Below, piece after piece: positions 41,879-53,199 of a stretch of 64,000 nt of DNA. Under the pieces are notes generated by a model. That model made no database searches, was not told where the DNA came from, and saw only the letters and a program-made list of their open reading frames with translations. Source of the stretch: Aradus depressus. Lineage: Eukaryota; Arthropoda; Insecta; Hemiptera; Aradidae. The stretch covers positions 10,489,107 to 10,553,106 of the forward strand of contig OY759225.1 of assembly GCA_963662175.1 (NCBI GenBank). The letters run 5' to 3'. Positions within the stretch are counted from its first letter, which is position 1. Each line of letters opens with the position of its first letter. The position numbers and the translations under genes were made by a program.

Positions 41879-42490
41879 TATGGACTTAACATAAAAACTC
41901 TAATAACTGTCGTAATAATGAATGTATCAACACGACATTGTGTATGTGTGATCAAAACCCCATAAAGACCTCACCCATCTATTTTTAGCCAAATTGACCA
42001 TAAGGGAGGGGGCGATTAGGGGGGTGGCTTAACTAAAAAACTCTAATAACTGCCATAGTAATGAATATATCGACACAAAATTTCATATGTGAATTCAAAT
42101 CTCCATAAGGACGACACTTATTAATTTTCAGTGGAATCGACAAAAAGGAAGGGAGATCAGAGGGGGCTCAACTCAAAAAGCACAATAACTGCCGATGTAA
42201 TAAAATCGACATGAAATTTCATATTTAAAGTTAGAACTCAATGAGGGCATAACTTGTCAATATTGGCTGAAGGGAAGGGCTGTTTCAGGAGAGGGGACTC
42301 AATTCAAAAACCCTAATAACTGCCGATGTAATGAATTTATCGAAACAAAATTTATTATGAGAATTTAAAAAACCTTATGTAAGTCAATTGTTGATTATTA
42401 GAGGAAATGTTCGACTGGTTTTGGAGATTGAGGAAAAACTTAATTGATTAATTCGTTCTGGGGAAGTACATCGTCGATGATTCACATGTA
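41879..42490 (+). repeat. 135-bp-unit array, plus
   Basis: Four units near 41885, 42045, 42185 and 42310, then the closing segment (ttgattaattcgttctgggg, agtacatcgtcgatgattca). Confidence 0.7.
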
Positions 42491-43351
42491 TATGAGAGAT
42501 ATATACTAGGATCATAACCCGGTAATGTTATTCTCCACTCGAGTCATGTAAGTAGGTTAACATGAGTTGACAGAACAGAATGTTAACCTGCTCCCACGGA
42601 CTCGGCTGGTTAACTTCCGACCATATAACATAAGGTTAATAGTTAACTGAGTTTGATAGTTAATGGATCCTTCAATCTCAATATTCCGTCGAATAGTAAA
42701 TTAAGAATTGACTAAAATGCTAATTGTGTTGATATAATTTAAAAGATAATCATTATTTTTTTCAATGTCAATAAATCATTACAAAATAAGACACATGATA
42801 AATAGGCTACCTCCTCCCAGAAGATGGAGTCTGAGTGTGGGAGGGGAGCAGTCAGCTAGGACTGTACAATCACTGTTAATAAATAAATATATTCATTATA
42901 TATTTGACATATATCAATAATAAGAAAAAGTAAATATATATACACTTAGATATAATCAACAATAATAATGAGAATAATAATAAGAGTGGACACGACAATA
43001 ACTTGATAAATTAATAAAGTACATATCAGATAGAAGAATCCCTAAGAATAAAGGAAACTAATGAAGAGAAACAATACAAAAAAATAAATAAATAATAAAA
43101 CAATAATAGTAATAAAAAAATAATAAATCCATTAGAGAAGATGATAATGGTAATAAAGAGTAAGAATACTATATATAAATAGTAATTAAATAAATATAAA
43201 TAGAATCTTTAGTAAAAAGAAAAAGTGACTAAAATAAGAAATATTCTCGTAATATAGAAGAAAAATAAAATTAAAATAGATGATGAACCGATGTGTCGAT
43301 ATAGTGAAAAATTAATAAAGTAAAAAAAAATATCTATATAAAATAATAATA
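42491..43351. other. no gene; A-rich, LINE-tail related
   Basis: 42500-42680 is single-copy-looking. 42840-43340 is A-rich with aataataata runs; 43029-43105 is the reverse complement of the flank of the 35.6-kb microsatellite. Confidence 0.45.
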
Positions 43352-43407
43352 ATAATTGTAGGAATATTGAGGGTCAGTCAAAGATGAAAAAAAAAACACT
43401 ATTCAGA

Positions 43408-43447
43408 TGCCAACGTTTCGATATATTTTATAGCATCATCAGGGCCT
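43408..43447 (-). ncRNA. hammerhead ribozyme motif C1
   Basis: Minus strand: GCC-CTGATGA-T-GCTATA-AAA-TATATC-GAAA, stem III palindrome ACGT, T17, GGC. Stem II has one mismatch. Confidence 0.7.
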
Positions 43448-43773
43448 ACAAACATGGGGGAGAATCAAGATTAGAATCAAAAATAAACAGAAAAAAAAAA
43501 AAATTTTGTTGATAAACATTAATGAACGTTAAAAATACATTATAACAAGTTAAAAATTGAAACTGATTTACTATGAATAATTACTAAACATTAAAATTAA
43601 ATATGATTACATTACTAAACATAAACATTAATAATGGAAATAGACAAATAGGTGGAACATAATAAAGAGTAAACATTAAAATGACTTACTATGAATAAGC
43701 AGGAATTTTTTTTTTTTTTTTTTTTTTTTGTTTATTTTTGATTCTAATCTTGATTTCCCCCCCATGTTTGTAG

Positions 43774-43811
43774 GCCCTGATGATGATATAAAATATATCG
43801 AAACGTTGGCA
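43774..43811 (+). ncRNA. hammerhead ribozyme motif C2
   Basis: CTGATGA 43777-43783, T 43784, stem II GATATA (43785-43790), loop AAA, TATATC (43794-43799), GAAA 43800-43803, stem III ACGT 43803-43806, T17 at 43807. Stem I GCC (43774-43776) with GGC (43808-43810). The best-paired example in the window. Confidence 0.75.
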
Positions 43812-43866
43812 TCTGAATAGTGTTTTTTTTTTCCATCTTTGACTGACCCTCAATATTCCTACAATT

Positions 43867-44170
43867 AGAATCTACAGTCGCTAATCAACATCTAAATAAT
43901 AATAATAAGTACAAAAAATTAAAGAGTGGGAACAGAAAAAAGATTGAAGTGGTTTTAGAAATTAGTTAGTGAGAATTTTTGTATATAATTTAATTTTTTT
44001 TATTTCCATATTTATTTTTTTGATTTTTATTATATAGGTTAAATATTAATAAACCCAATGTTTTGTTCTCGACTCTATGCTATTCATTTTGTCTGTCAAC
44101 CAAATAAGAAAATACCATTGGATTAAATTGAATATTTTTGAAAATTTTGATATCTCAGAATTATATATAT
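43867..44170. other. no gene; unassigned
   Basis: AT-rich sequence without recognised features. Confidence 0.35.
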
Positions 44171-44943
44171 GTATAGTGTTTCAGGGTTAAGTAGCCAAAC
44201 TGAAAATTTGAACTAAGGACCTAAAAACAAGAAAAAAATGTCCTATGGAGGTATGTCCGCAAACGCTTTGTTTAAGAGATATTCACACCTAAAGATTTTC
44301 ATTGTTATGAATTATTTAGGCATAGTAAATAAATAAAACATATTTTATTTGTTGCAACTACTTTATTCATTAAATGTAAACATTAACATTCATATTAAGT
44401 GTTGTCCAAAGTGATTTGCTTGAGCATTAAGACAGGATCAACAGCATCCCATGGTCTTTCTTCAAGCAGCAGTGGCAGAACGGCACTGGATATGTGTTAT
44501 TGTTTCACAAGATTCAATTATCCTTCTTCGTAAAGAATTAAGGTCATTGACCGGCCTTGCATAGACTTTTTGTTTAATGTCACCCATTAGGTAGGAAATA
44601 TTTTTTTCTTGTTTTGAGGTCCTTAGTTCATATTTTCGGTTTGGCCACTGCTGCTGTTGAAGAAAGATGCCGATCCTGTCTTAGTGCTCAAAGAAATCAC
44701 TTTGGACAACATTTAATATGAATGTTAGTGTTTAAATTTAATGAATAAAGTAGTTGCAACAAATAAAATAAGTTTTATTTATTTACTATGCCTAAATAAT
44801 TCATAACAATGAAAATCTTTAGGTGTGAATATCTCTTAAACAAAGCGTTTGCGGACATACCTCCATAGGAATTTTTTTTCTTGTTTTTAGGTCCTTAGTT
44901 CAAATTTTCAGTTTGGCTACTTAACCCTGAAACACCCTGTATA
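44171..44943 (-). mobile_element. IS630-like foldback element
   Basis: Arms of about 270 bp (44174-44450 and 44665-44938) are inverted copies starting gtgtttcagggttaagtagc. The centre on the minus strand (about 44590-44450) reads GDIKQKVYARPVNDLNSLRR then RIIESCETITHIQCR, the C-terminal K-x-x-V-Y-x-x-P-[IV]-x-D-L-x-x-L-x-x-R-I motif of insect IS630/Tc1-like transposases, with stops after. The element is a foldback derived from a transposase 3' end. Confidence 0.75.
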
Positions 44944-45727
44944 TATTTTAGAAGAAATTCAAATGAAATAATTATTAAGTGAAACGTTTTTAAGTACTTT
45001 TTATTAGGGCCCTTTTCAGAAACTACTGAAGAAACTAAAATTTATTAGAAGACCAGCAACAATTTCTACAGAAAATGTGATAATATTTATTATTTTTATT
45101 ATTATAATTATTATTATTTTATTTGTATTATATCATATTTTTAATTATCACAATTTATTGTTTATATTTACTAATTTTAAAATATACTTGAAGGAAGATG
45201 TATATAATGTTTATATGTAGGTACTAATTTCAAGATTTACTTTCTTCCTGGTAATCATGACGAGTATTGTTAAGAAGGAAAATATTTTTATTTTTTATAA
45301 TAACCGTTTCAAATATAATCAGCGAAGACAATAGAGAAGACTTGAAGGAATTAAAACAAGGAAATCTTCAGAGCAGAAGAAGGAAAGCTGAAGAAACGGA
45401 ATAGTAACTTTCCCTTGACGTCTGGATAATGCAGTTCTCAGGATGATCCTGTGATGATGAATAGAAGCCGAGAGGTAGGGTCAAGCTTGAACGAGTCAGG
45501 ACCCTCCCGCCCACTTAGAAGTGGGTCACAAAGAACGGTTCATGACGACATTCCATCCTCCTCCCCCCTACCCCCTATATAGGCACCTGTTCCGGTCATA
45601 ACCTATAACCAAACCACCAAATTAGTCTATAATAAGAAACAATAAAAAATAAATTTTTTTTTTATTGTTTCTTATTATAGACTAATTGAATTTTTGCTCA
45701 CTCTCCAAAACAGCAGTTATTAGGATA
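44944..45727. other. no gene; contains a perfect hairpin
   Basis: 45626-45684 holds inverted arms (agtctataataagaaacaat and complement) around an A/T centre. 45330-45600 looks single-copy and moderately GC-rich, with no exon recognised. Confidence 0.5.
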
Positions 45728-45729
45728 TA

Positions 45730-46420
45730 CAGTAGAACCTCTATAAGTCAAACATCAAGGGAGACGCCAAAAAATTTGAGTTATAGAGTTTTCGACTTAT
45801 GGAGGATTTCGAATTAGGCGGATTTTGATTCGACTTGTAGAGGTTAAGATTCATTCTAACTAATTTTGAGTTAGAGAGGTGAAATAAATAAAAATTCAAG
45901 TTACAGAAGTAACAAACATATTTATATTTATTATAAATCAACATTATTTCAAAACATCCTTAAAATAAAAAATACGTATTATGTACATATATGTAGGTAT
46001 TAAAAAAAGTCAGTAATTTTTTTTGCTTTAGATAATTGGTAATCCTATTTATTGTAAATATATGTACTCCTAAATTGTCTTCTAAGAAACAATGGTGTAC
46101 ATTGTCGGCAAATTCTTGAAGTCGGTAACTTATTTTTCTTCGAGCTGTAGAGGTAATGAGTTTCAAATAATCGAGTTGTAAAGGTTGTAAAATAAAACAT
46201 TGCTATGTTCGAGATACAGAGGTCCAATTTATTTTTTCGAGTTATAGAGGGAAAATATGTACCAAAATGGCTTGTAGGGACTCACTGATTATTTCGACTA
46301 ATAGAGGGTTGAGATTTCGAGTAATGGAGGTTTTGGGGCTTGAAGGGAAAGGAACAAAACTTTTTTTCGAGTTTTGGAGGCTTTCGACTTATCGAGGTTC
46401 GACTTAAAGAGGTTCTACTG
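45730..46420. mobile_element. pogo-like MITE built of end-derived motifs
   Basis: TA flanks (45728-45729, 46421-46422), ends CAGTAGAACCTCTATAAGTC and CAGTAGAACCTCTTTAAGTC (inward). The interior has about a dozen copies of a cgagttatagaggt-like motif in both halves. No transposase. Confidence 0.85.
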
Positions 46421-46424
46421 TACC

Positions 46425-46600
46425 AATATTTTTCCAAATTTCAAAACCTCATAAGAAAGAGAAGAACCTCATATTAATTTTTCGTGAAATGAAGCCAAGG
46501 GAAAGGTTGGTTCAGAGGTGGGAGCTTTACTCAAAATCCCTAATAACTGCCAATAATAATAATTATTATTAATAGCCGGTGATTCACCGATGAATTTTTT
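46425..46600 (+). repeat. 135-bp-unit repeat fragment
   Basis: accaatatttttccaaattt, ttaatttttcgtgaaatgaa and tccctaataactgccaa, with a short ATT microsatellite replacing the end of the unit. Confidence 0.5.
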
Positions 46601-46639
46601 TTGTTTCGTTTCCACTCCTCGCTAGGTAACTGCCATATC

Positions 46640-46970
46640 GAAAAACTTTGACTACATGCTCAAATTCGTCTTCACAATAGCATTGGAAATTTTAGGATAT
46701 TACTTGGGTTTAGATACGAGTTATGTCCTGAAAGTGCCTGCAGGCTCTGTACCTTAGACGAAAAGGACGACCTCATACACTTTTTGTTCCATTGTCCCTC
46801 TTTGTGAATCCCAAGGCAAACATTTCTCCACAATTATCTCCCAAATAGACCAAAATACGACTCAGAACCATTGGTGCTTTTTTTAAATAACTTAGATGTT
46901 AGAAAAATTAATAATTTATTTTTATTTGTTACTGTTGGCTTGAAAATAAAGAATAATATAATTTAATTTG
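46640..46970 (+). pseudogene. non-LTR polyprotein C-terminal zinc knuckle
   Basis: Plus strand reads HSIGNFRILLGFRYELCPES, then CRLCTLDEKDDLIHFLFHCP, then a stop. The C-x2-C..H-x4-C knuckle with HFLFxCP closes the polyprotein of several non-LTR clades. A stop lies directly after PSL, and the 3' UTR with an aataaagaataat signal follows at 46947. Confidence 0.7.
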
Positions 46971-47274
46971 TTGCATGTAACATGGATATATACATTTTTT
47001 ATCTATTTATTTTTTTTTTATACATTCTTCATTTTTGTGTTATGGTTACAATTTTACTATTTTCCCTTATCAGGGGTCATATCTTGTTTTATATAATTTT
47101 TGAATTGTTTCTTTTGTTCTGGTTGCTTGCACTATTTATATTAAAGACCATGTCCATCTTTATTATTTTAATATCGTATTATTGGTATATTTTTATTTAG
47201 TTGCTTTATTGCTTATTTTGTATAATTCTATATATAAATATTTTTTATTTTATTTTATTTTATATAACTATAAG
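46971..47274. other. LINE 3' UTR or AT-rich filler
   Basis: AT-rich, T-runs; the 72-codon hydrophobic frame at 46982-47200 is composition, not a gene. Confidence 0.4.
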
Positions 47275-48320
47275 AATGAAATGAAAAATAATCTTTATTC
47301 TGGGACATACCTCCCCTAAGAATAATAACATAAAGAATAAACAAGAGTATACAAGTATCAATCAGTTGAGAAGAATACAAATAAAATAAAATAGGTCTCC
47401 AGGAATAAATATTAAATGTTAAAAACAGGCAATGAGTAAAACAATAAAATAAACTAGTGAAAAATGATAAAGAGAAATAAAATAAAATAAATAAAAATTA
47501 GAAAAACAAGTATGAATAATAATGTGAAACATGATAACAGTAATGACTTGTATGTGAATGAATTGTAAAAAACTGGACTGATGAAACAGAAGAGTTAGGA
47601 GATAATGGAAAAGTAGGGACTTAAATGAAAGGAGAGTAGGAACATGGCGAATCTGGAGAGGGAGAGAGTTCCAGAGGGAGTTAGCCTGGATAAGGAAGGA
47701 GTTGTGGTAGGTTGTTGTCCTGTGGGAAGGGAGGTAAAGATCAGAGGGACGGGATCTAGTGACTTTCTGGTGGATATGGGATTTAAATTGGAGCATTTGA
47801 AAGATGTAGGAGGGCTTTTGGGAAGATATGGTTTGATGGAGGAAGGAGCCTAGGAAATATTGTCGACGAGAGGATGGGAAGATCCATTTTAGGTCGGTAT
47901 AAGAACTAGTTATAAAAGAGTGTCTGGGGAGCCCAGAAATGAATCTTAGAAAGGAATTCATGGTCTCGCTTTAGTTTCATGTCGAGCTCACCAGAGTGTC
48001 CTCCATATGCGAGGCAAGCATAATCAAAGTAGGGGAAAACAAGAGTGGATACCAACAGCTGACGGGTTTTAGTGGGGAGGAGGTGACGAAGACGTTTGAA
48101 GAAGTAGAGGGTTCTGAAGCAGCGGTTGGAGATGTGGGAGACATGGTCTTTCCAGGAGAGCGTTTGGTCAAGGATCAGTCCAAGATTTTTACACTGGTGC
48201 AGTATTCAATATCGGTGTCCATGTAGTCTTAATGGAGGTAAGTCAGTAAGGGAGTTAAGTAGTATATAAATGACTTTAGTTTTGTCAGCGATCAGTGTCA
48301 GTCCGTTCCTAGTAGCCCAG
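47275..48320 (-). pseudogene. Jockey/CR1-like reverse transcriptase 3' half and 3' UTR
   Basis: On the minus strand from about 48300: LTLIADKTKVIYI, then CKNLGLILDQTLSWKDHV (the N-L-G-x-x-L-D-x-x-L-S-W-x-x-H-V motif after the RT palm), FDYACLAYGG, RFISGLPRHSFITSS, RRQYFLG and SFLIQANSLWNSLPLQIRHV, the standard C-terminus. At least two frameshifts (near 48020-48060 and 47950) and a stop near 48222 break it. The 3' UTR ends at about 47275 with the same tail as the copy at 3361-3735. Confidence 0.85.
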
Positions 48321-49235
48321 TCGGTCTCTCCATGTCCTCCATCATAAGAATGTGTTTATCTATCTTGCACTTCTCGCTAGGTAAAACGGGATGGTCCCAG
48401 ACGAGAGATAGAACAGACATATGCCGAAGAGATGGGGTCTGACAAAGGTTATCATTATCCAGGTATACGGCGGCAGGTGGCAAAGTTACCTAACGAGAGT
48501 GCCATCCTTCAAAACGAATTCTCCTCGTCCTGGACCCAAACTTTTACTTCCACGGTTATACGATGTATAGGAGGTTATGAAATCGGTCAGAAATTCGATG
48601 CGGAGTTTTCAACGGAATTTCATATTTTCCGACATCCGGCGTGTGATTCACCGACAATGTACTTCCCCAGAACGAATTAATCAATTAACTTTTCGCTCCC
48701 CTGCCAAAACCAGTCGACCGGGCTCCTAAAACTTCATACTATATTTTGTGTCGATACATTCATTACATCAGCAGTTATTAAGGTTTTTGAATTGAGCCCC
48801 CTCTGGATCCCTCCTTCTCGGCAGCCGATTCCGCTGAAAATTATTAAGTATCGTTTTTACGGTGTTTTGAATTTACATATGAAATTTTGTGTCGATACAT
48901 TCTTTTTTGAGTTAAGCCTCACCTCTAATCCCTCCCTTCCTTTCGGCCGATTTGGCTGAAAATTGATAGGTGACGTCCTTATAGGGTTCAGGTCACACAT
49001 ATGAAATGTTGTGTCAATACATTCATTACAACTGCAATTTAGGTCAATTTGGCTGGAGAGTAGGAGTCGTCGTTAGAGGGTTCTGGATTTACAAATAAAA
49101 TTTAGTGTCGATAAATAAATTTATTTATTTATCGATTTTTTTTTTCATATTTGGAACCTGGATGAAAACATGAAATTCCGTTCAAAACTAAACATCGAGT
49201 TTTTGACCGACATAACTTCCTATAGCCGGAGAAGT
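48321..49235. repeat. 135-bp-unit repeat, head-to-head junction
   Basis: 48545-48640 is the plus-strand boundary end; from 48645 minus-strand units follow (acttccccagaacgaattaa, tgtcgatacattcattacat), finishing with the opposite boundary at 49200-49235. 48321-48544 is unassigned. Confidence 0.6.
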
Positions 49236-49874
49236 AAAATTGAAAAGTAGTTTTTGTTTCAAATTTGTAACTGCAACCGTCTGGGTGAAAAAAATATGCA
49301 TATTGAACTGAGATATTGAATATAGATACATATTTGTTTAATACAGAATTAGATAATAAATTATCTATCACAGACAAAAAATAATAATTGAGGATCATGT
49401 ATCAGCAATCAATGACATTATCATAACATTCCTTAAACCGTGATAATAAATAAAAATGTTTCAATATTCTTCATAACGTATCTTGTAAAGTATTTTTGTT
49501 TTGGATGATTAAGTAAAACATTTATTGTAAGTCAAATTCCAAAATATTTGCGAATCAGAAATTTGATTATATGTAACATGATTTTGCCATGATACTAACG
49601 ATAAGGTTATATATAAACCGTTGTATGTATGAAATTCTGTCTAGAATTTTTCCTGTTAGTAAGTAAGGATTGGCGATAGATTATTTTATTTTTATTTTTT
49701 CATGTACATCTACCTAATGTAAATTATGAGGTTATGGAGGATGAAGGGGGAATAAAAATAACAATCGAATAAGTAATTGTTCTTTCAAATCAAACTTTTA
49801 TTTTATAGAAATAAAATTTTGTGTCGAAAATAATCGCATTAAGTATAATACTTGGCAAGAATATTAACACATTA
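49236..49874. other. no gene; unassigned
   Basis: AT-rich, single-copy-looking DNA upstream of the solo LTR. Confidence 0.35.
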
Positions 49875-49879
49875 ATTAA

Positions 49880-50358
49880 TGTTAAGTCGCGAGTTGAGTG
49901 CGAGTGAATTCGGGAACACGCCGAGAATCGATACCTACGGTGTGTTCCTTGAACGACCTGTGGTGAGTGACTTGTTGATTCTTTGAACTACAGGATTCAG
50001 TCGTCTCTTAACAACGAGAAGGAACAGTTGGTCGCCACGCGGGGTGGACTGAGAGTCTGGGTCGAGCCAGCACGCGGTGTGCGGAATGGATTCGTCCTTA
50101 TTACCACGCGGGTATAAGGTGAGTCGTTAGTTACCATGCGGAAGTGAGTTGCTTATTACCACGCGGGTATAAAGTGAGTCGTCTGTTACCAAGCACAGTA
50201 AGTGAGTGACTTGTGTAGTTCCCACGCGGTATGGGACTTATTATTGAACAACTGACTTTGTGTTCGTTACCACGCGGTTTTGTAATAAGGGTGTTGACCA
50301 AATAAATATATCTGTTGCTCTACTCTAAGTTCTCATTAACCTGTACCCAAACCCAACA
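49880..50358. mobile_element. solo LTR, 479 bp
   Basis: Starts TGTTAAG, ends CCCAACA, with a perfect 5-bp duplication ATTAA at 49875-49879 and 50359-50363. An aataaa signal lies at about 50310. CACGCGG occurs about six times, mostly as ttaccacgcgg in a loose 40-60 bp rhythm. No internal retroelement sequence flanks it, so it is a recombined solo LTR; the superfamily (Gypsy or Bel/Pao) is not decidable. Confidence 0.85.
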
Positions 50359-50363
50359 ATTAA

Positions 50364-50607
50364 AGTTCAAAAACACTTATTGTAGATAATGTAGTTCTAA
50401 GTTGAGGAACGCGGACATATTGTGGAAACTTGTAATAATGTAGTGTAGTAGATATAATGGCATTAGATTGAACAATTTTTATTTCAATCACAAACTTTTA
50501 TAAAACAATATCAAAAAATGAATAACCAAATTGACGAAAAATACTTTTGTAAAACTTTATTCAAAATATTCGAATATTTCTAAGGAAACAATCTGTTTCC
50601 GATCAAA
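50364..50607. other. Penelope-B related scrap and filler
   Basis: 50400-50440 (gttgaggaacgcggacatat, tgtggaaacttgtaat) equals the outer end of family B at 16595-16625, here without the hammerhead arm. Confidence 0.45.
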
Positions 50608-50953
50608 GTTAGGTTAGGTTTTATGACTCAGGCCCGAGCTTTAACTACGAGGTCATATCGCCTACTACCAGAGCGCTCTTTCGTCACTCTGGTGGACATG
50701 AGCCCGAATTTACTGTGGGAGTCCTAAATTTTGCCTAATCTAAATTTTTATTCCCCCAGGGTAGGGGTCTTTAACGAGTACCTGACATCGTACAGGCTCG
50801 GGACCATCGCCTAACGTCCCATCCGAAGGAGGGTGTGCTTAAGTTTATTTTACCTCGAAGATAGAATAAACTAAGGGCCTCGACCGGGTTTCGAAACCTC
50901 GATCTTGAGCTCAGAAGGCAAGCGCTCATACCACTTAGCTACAGGCGCCCCCA
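50608..50953 (-). mobile_element. SINE-A full-length copy
   Basis: Head with A box changed (tagctaagtgg), B box present, full body, short CCTAA tail (two units). Confidence 0.9.
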
Positions 50954-51284
50954 AAAAGGCGCAATCAAAATTGAAAGTTACTCAACTTTTTAAAAAATAT
51001 ATATGAAAATTTCGATAAACTTTTTTTTTATAGTTAAATTTAAAGTAAAAGTTCTAAAATAACTATCTTCAAAACGTATCCCCTTTTTTGAAGGAAACTC
51101 ATATCGATAGTTACTTGGACTATCGATAGAACTATCGATATATCAACAGTACTATCGACCATCCCTAGTAGTAAGGCCAGTAATTTTTCTTTTATTAAAG
51201 TCACGGTTTCAGTAAAAACACCGCATTTCTGACCGAATACGTCGTATACGACTTCCTGACATCGTACAGGGTCGGGGACTATAG
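50954..51284. other. hAT-like terminus in unassigned sequence
   Basis: 51100-51166 has four tatcgatag motifs and ends tcgaccatcccta, matching the right end of the hAT at 36817-37312 (tcgattcccatcccta). The other end was not found. Confidence 0.45.
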
Positions 51285-51720
51285 CTGAGTCTGTAAACAC
51301 GATTACTCCCGATAAAATGATTATATTGCCACAAAATGTTATATGTAAATTCAAACCCCAGAAGGACAATATCCATTAATTTTCAGCTTTTGTGTCGATA
51401 TATTCATTACAAGAACAGTTATAACGATTTTTGTGTTAAGCCTCCCCCCTAATCCCCTCTCCTCCATTGGTCGATTTGGCTGAAAATCTCTAGGTGACAT
51501 CATTAGAGGGTCTTGGATTCACGTATACAAATTCGTGTCCATACTTTTATTATATCAAGTGTTATCGTGTTAACAAATACACATACAGACAAACTTTTTT
51601 TTTTTTCATATTTGGAATCTGAAAGTCGGAAAACATGTAATTCTGTTGAAAACATGGCATCGAATTTTTGACAGATTGCATAACTTCCCCTATGATTTTT
51701 ATAACTGGGGAAGTAAAAAT
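51285..51720. repeat. 135-bp-unit repeat, mixed orientation
   Basis: Plus-strand unit (ctgtaaacacgattactccc) to 51385, then minus-strand units (gtgtcgatatattcattaca) to the boundary at 51700. Confidence 0.6.
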
Positions 51721-52023
51721 AAATAAATTTGGAGGACAGGTTCACGGTTGAGAATGTGCCCAAACAAGACATTCAGGCTGGTGATCTAACAATTTCTCCT
51801 GAACATTCTTTGGGATCAGACAAGAAATCTTTTTGAGAGGTCTCACCCTTCCCAGTAAGTCTGGTAACTTTCTTCCGGAAGAGAAACGTCCGCCAATAAT
51901 TATCGAGAGATAGGTGAAAGTCACAGAAAGACAGGCCTAACCTAAACCTGGCGATGTTCCTCATTTGAAACATTTTGGGCAGATAACATACAAGGTGTAT
52001 ATGTCAATGTCACCTTTCATCGG
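51721..52023. other. no gene; unassigned
   Basis: Moderate GC. Minus-strand frames of 60-66 codons overlap but carry no recognised motif. Confidence 0.35.
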
Positions 52024-52282
52024 TGAGGGCGCCGGTAGCTCAGTGTTTTTTTTTATTTGGGAGGTAAAATAAACTTAAGCATGCTGTCCTTCGGATGGGA
52101 CGTTAAGCGATGGTCCCGAGCCTGTACGATGTCAGGTACTTGTTAAGGAGTCTTTAACTCTGTCCTAGTTGAATAAAAATTTAGAGTAGGCAAAATTTAG
52201 GACTCTCACAATAGAGTCGGGTGATGTCCACTAGAGTGACGAAAGAGCGCTCTGATAGTAGGCGATAATAACAAACTAACCT
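52024..52282 (+). mobile_element. SINE-A copy lacking the B box
   Basis: The A box is followed directly by T run and the gggaggtaaaataaac body, so the B-box half of the head is deleted. Flanked by acctttcatcggtga and acctttcattggtga, a 15-bp duplication with one change. Confidence 0.85.
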
Positions 52283-52309
52283 TTCATTGGTGACGAAGAA
52301 ATTTTATTT

Positions 52310-52465
52310 GAAAAGAGGAGGTTAGATTGATCAGGTGAGCAAAGCGCTCCTACCCTCGCTCCCGTCATGTGACTCCCAACTTTTGCCTACCCTACGAGCA
52401 CCTGACATCGGGAGGGTTTTTTCACCTCCCAGATAAAAAAACCTAAGAGCCTCAGCCGGGTTTTT
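52310..52465 (-). mobile_element. old SINE-A-like copy
   Basis: ttttgcctaccctacg, gcacctgacatcg, cacctcccagataaa and gagcctcagccgggttt blocks with deletions between. Confidence 0.6.
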
Positions 52466-53199
52466 TCGATAGGTCTAACCGTTTTCGGGTAAAGCAAAAA
52501 ATATGTTTCAAAACAACATTTTGTATCTCGAAATCGAAAGATCTGCAAAACATCGTATTTCATTTAAAATATGTACTTTAATTTTCTCTACAACTATTAC
52601 TTGAATAGATTTACTTATTATAAACAGAAGGGGTGTCTTGTAAATTGTCCTTATGTTCTTGAGTAAAGTAGTCACAATTTTCGTTTCCGAATCTAATCAG
52701 ATCTAAGTTAACAAATGTGACCCCTTCATTCTAAATTTCAAATACATTGTAACAATCGTTTTCGCAATTGAGTGCTCACAAATTTCACAATCACACACAC
52801 AGAAAGACATCATCGCGAAAATGAGTCAACAACAAATTCAGGAAAGACCTTCAAACGTGAAAATCCGTTGAAACCTTGACTTCGAATTTTCCCCACAATG
52901 ACAATACTTCCTTATACTATAGTTATACGAAAGTAAAAACACTATGTTTCATTGTTTCACAATTATCCAATGAGAAGCGAAAAGATTATGTATAAAAAAA
53001 ACATTACTGCCTAACAGCCCTCTTCAAATCATAATTTTATGACTGTTGTTAACTTCTGTACAGAGGTTTTTTTTTTACAATATAAAGTTGACATAACAGT
53101 CGTCTTGGTGTAAAATAATAATTATAACAAGTAAAAAATGATAATAATAAAAAAAACCTATCACCATGAAGTGAACTAACTACAATTATTTACGGGTAG
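52466..53199 (-). repeat. repeat shared with 19.1 kb, then filler
   Basis: 52690-52935 (cgcaattgagtgctcacaaa, gaaagacatcatcgcgaaaa, tacttccttatactatagtt) is the inverted relative of 19110-19260. 52940-53199 is AT-rich filler. Confidence 0.5.

Larger units (their letters stand above)
43352..43866. mobile_element. Penelope-like family C inverted repeat
   Basis: Arms 43352-43506 and 43720-43866 (ggaatattgagggtcagtca, actattcagatgccaacgtt) with hammerhead motifs in both. The about 210-bp centre is A-rich and non-coding. The outer end (ctgaccctcaatattcctac) is unlike families A and B. Confidence 0.65.

Noticed and set aside
43029..43345. Coding or RNA gene in A-rich region
   Set aside because: Low-complexity A-rich DNA related to a LINE tail; no stable structure or frame.
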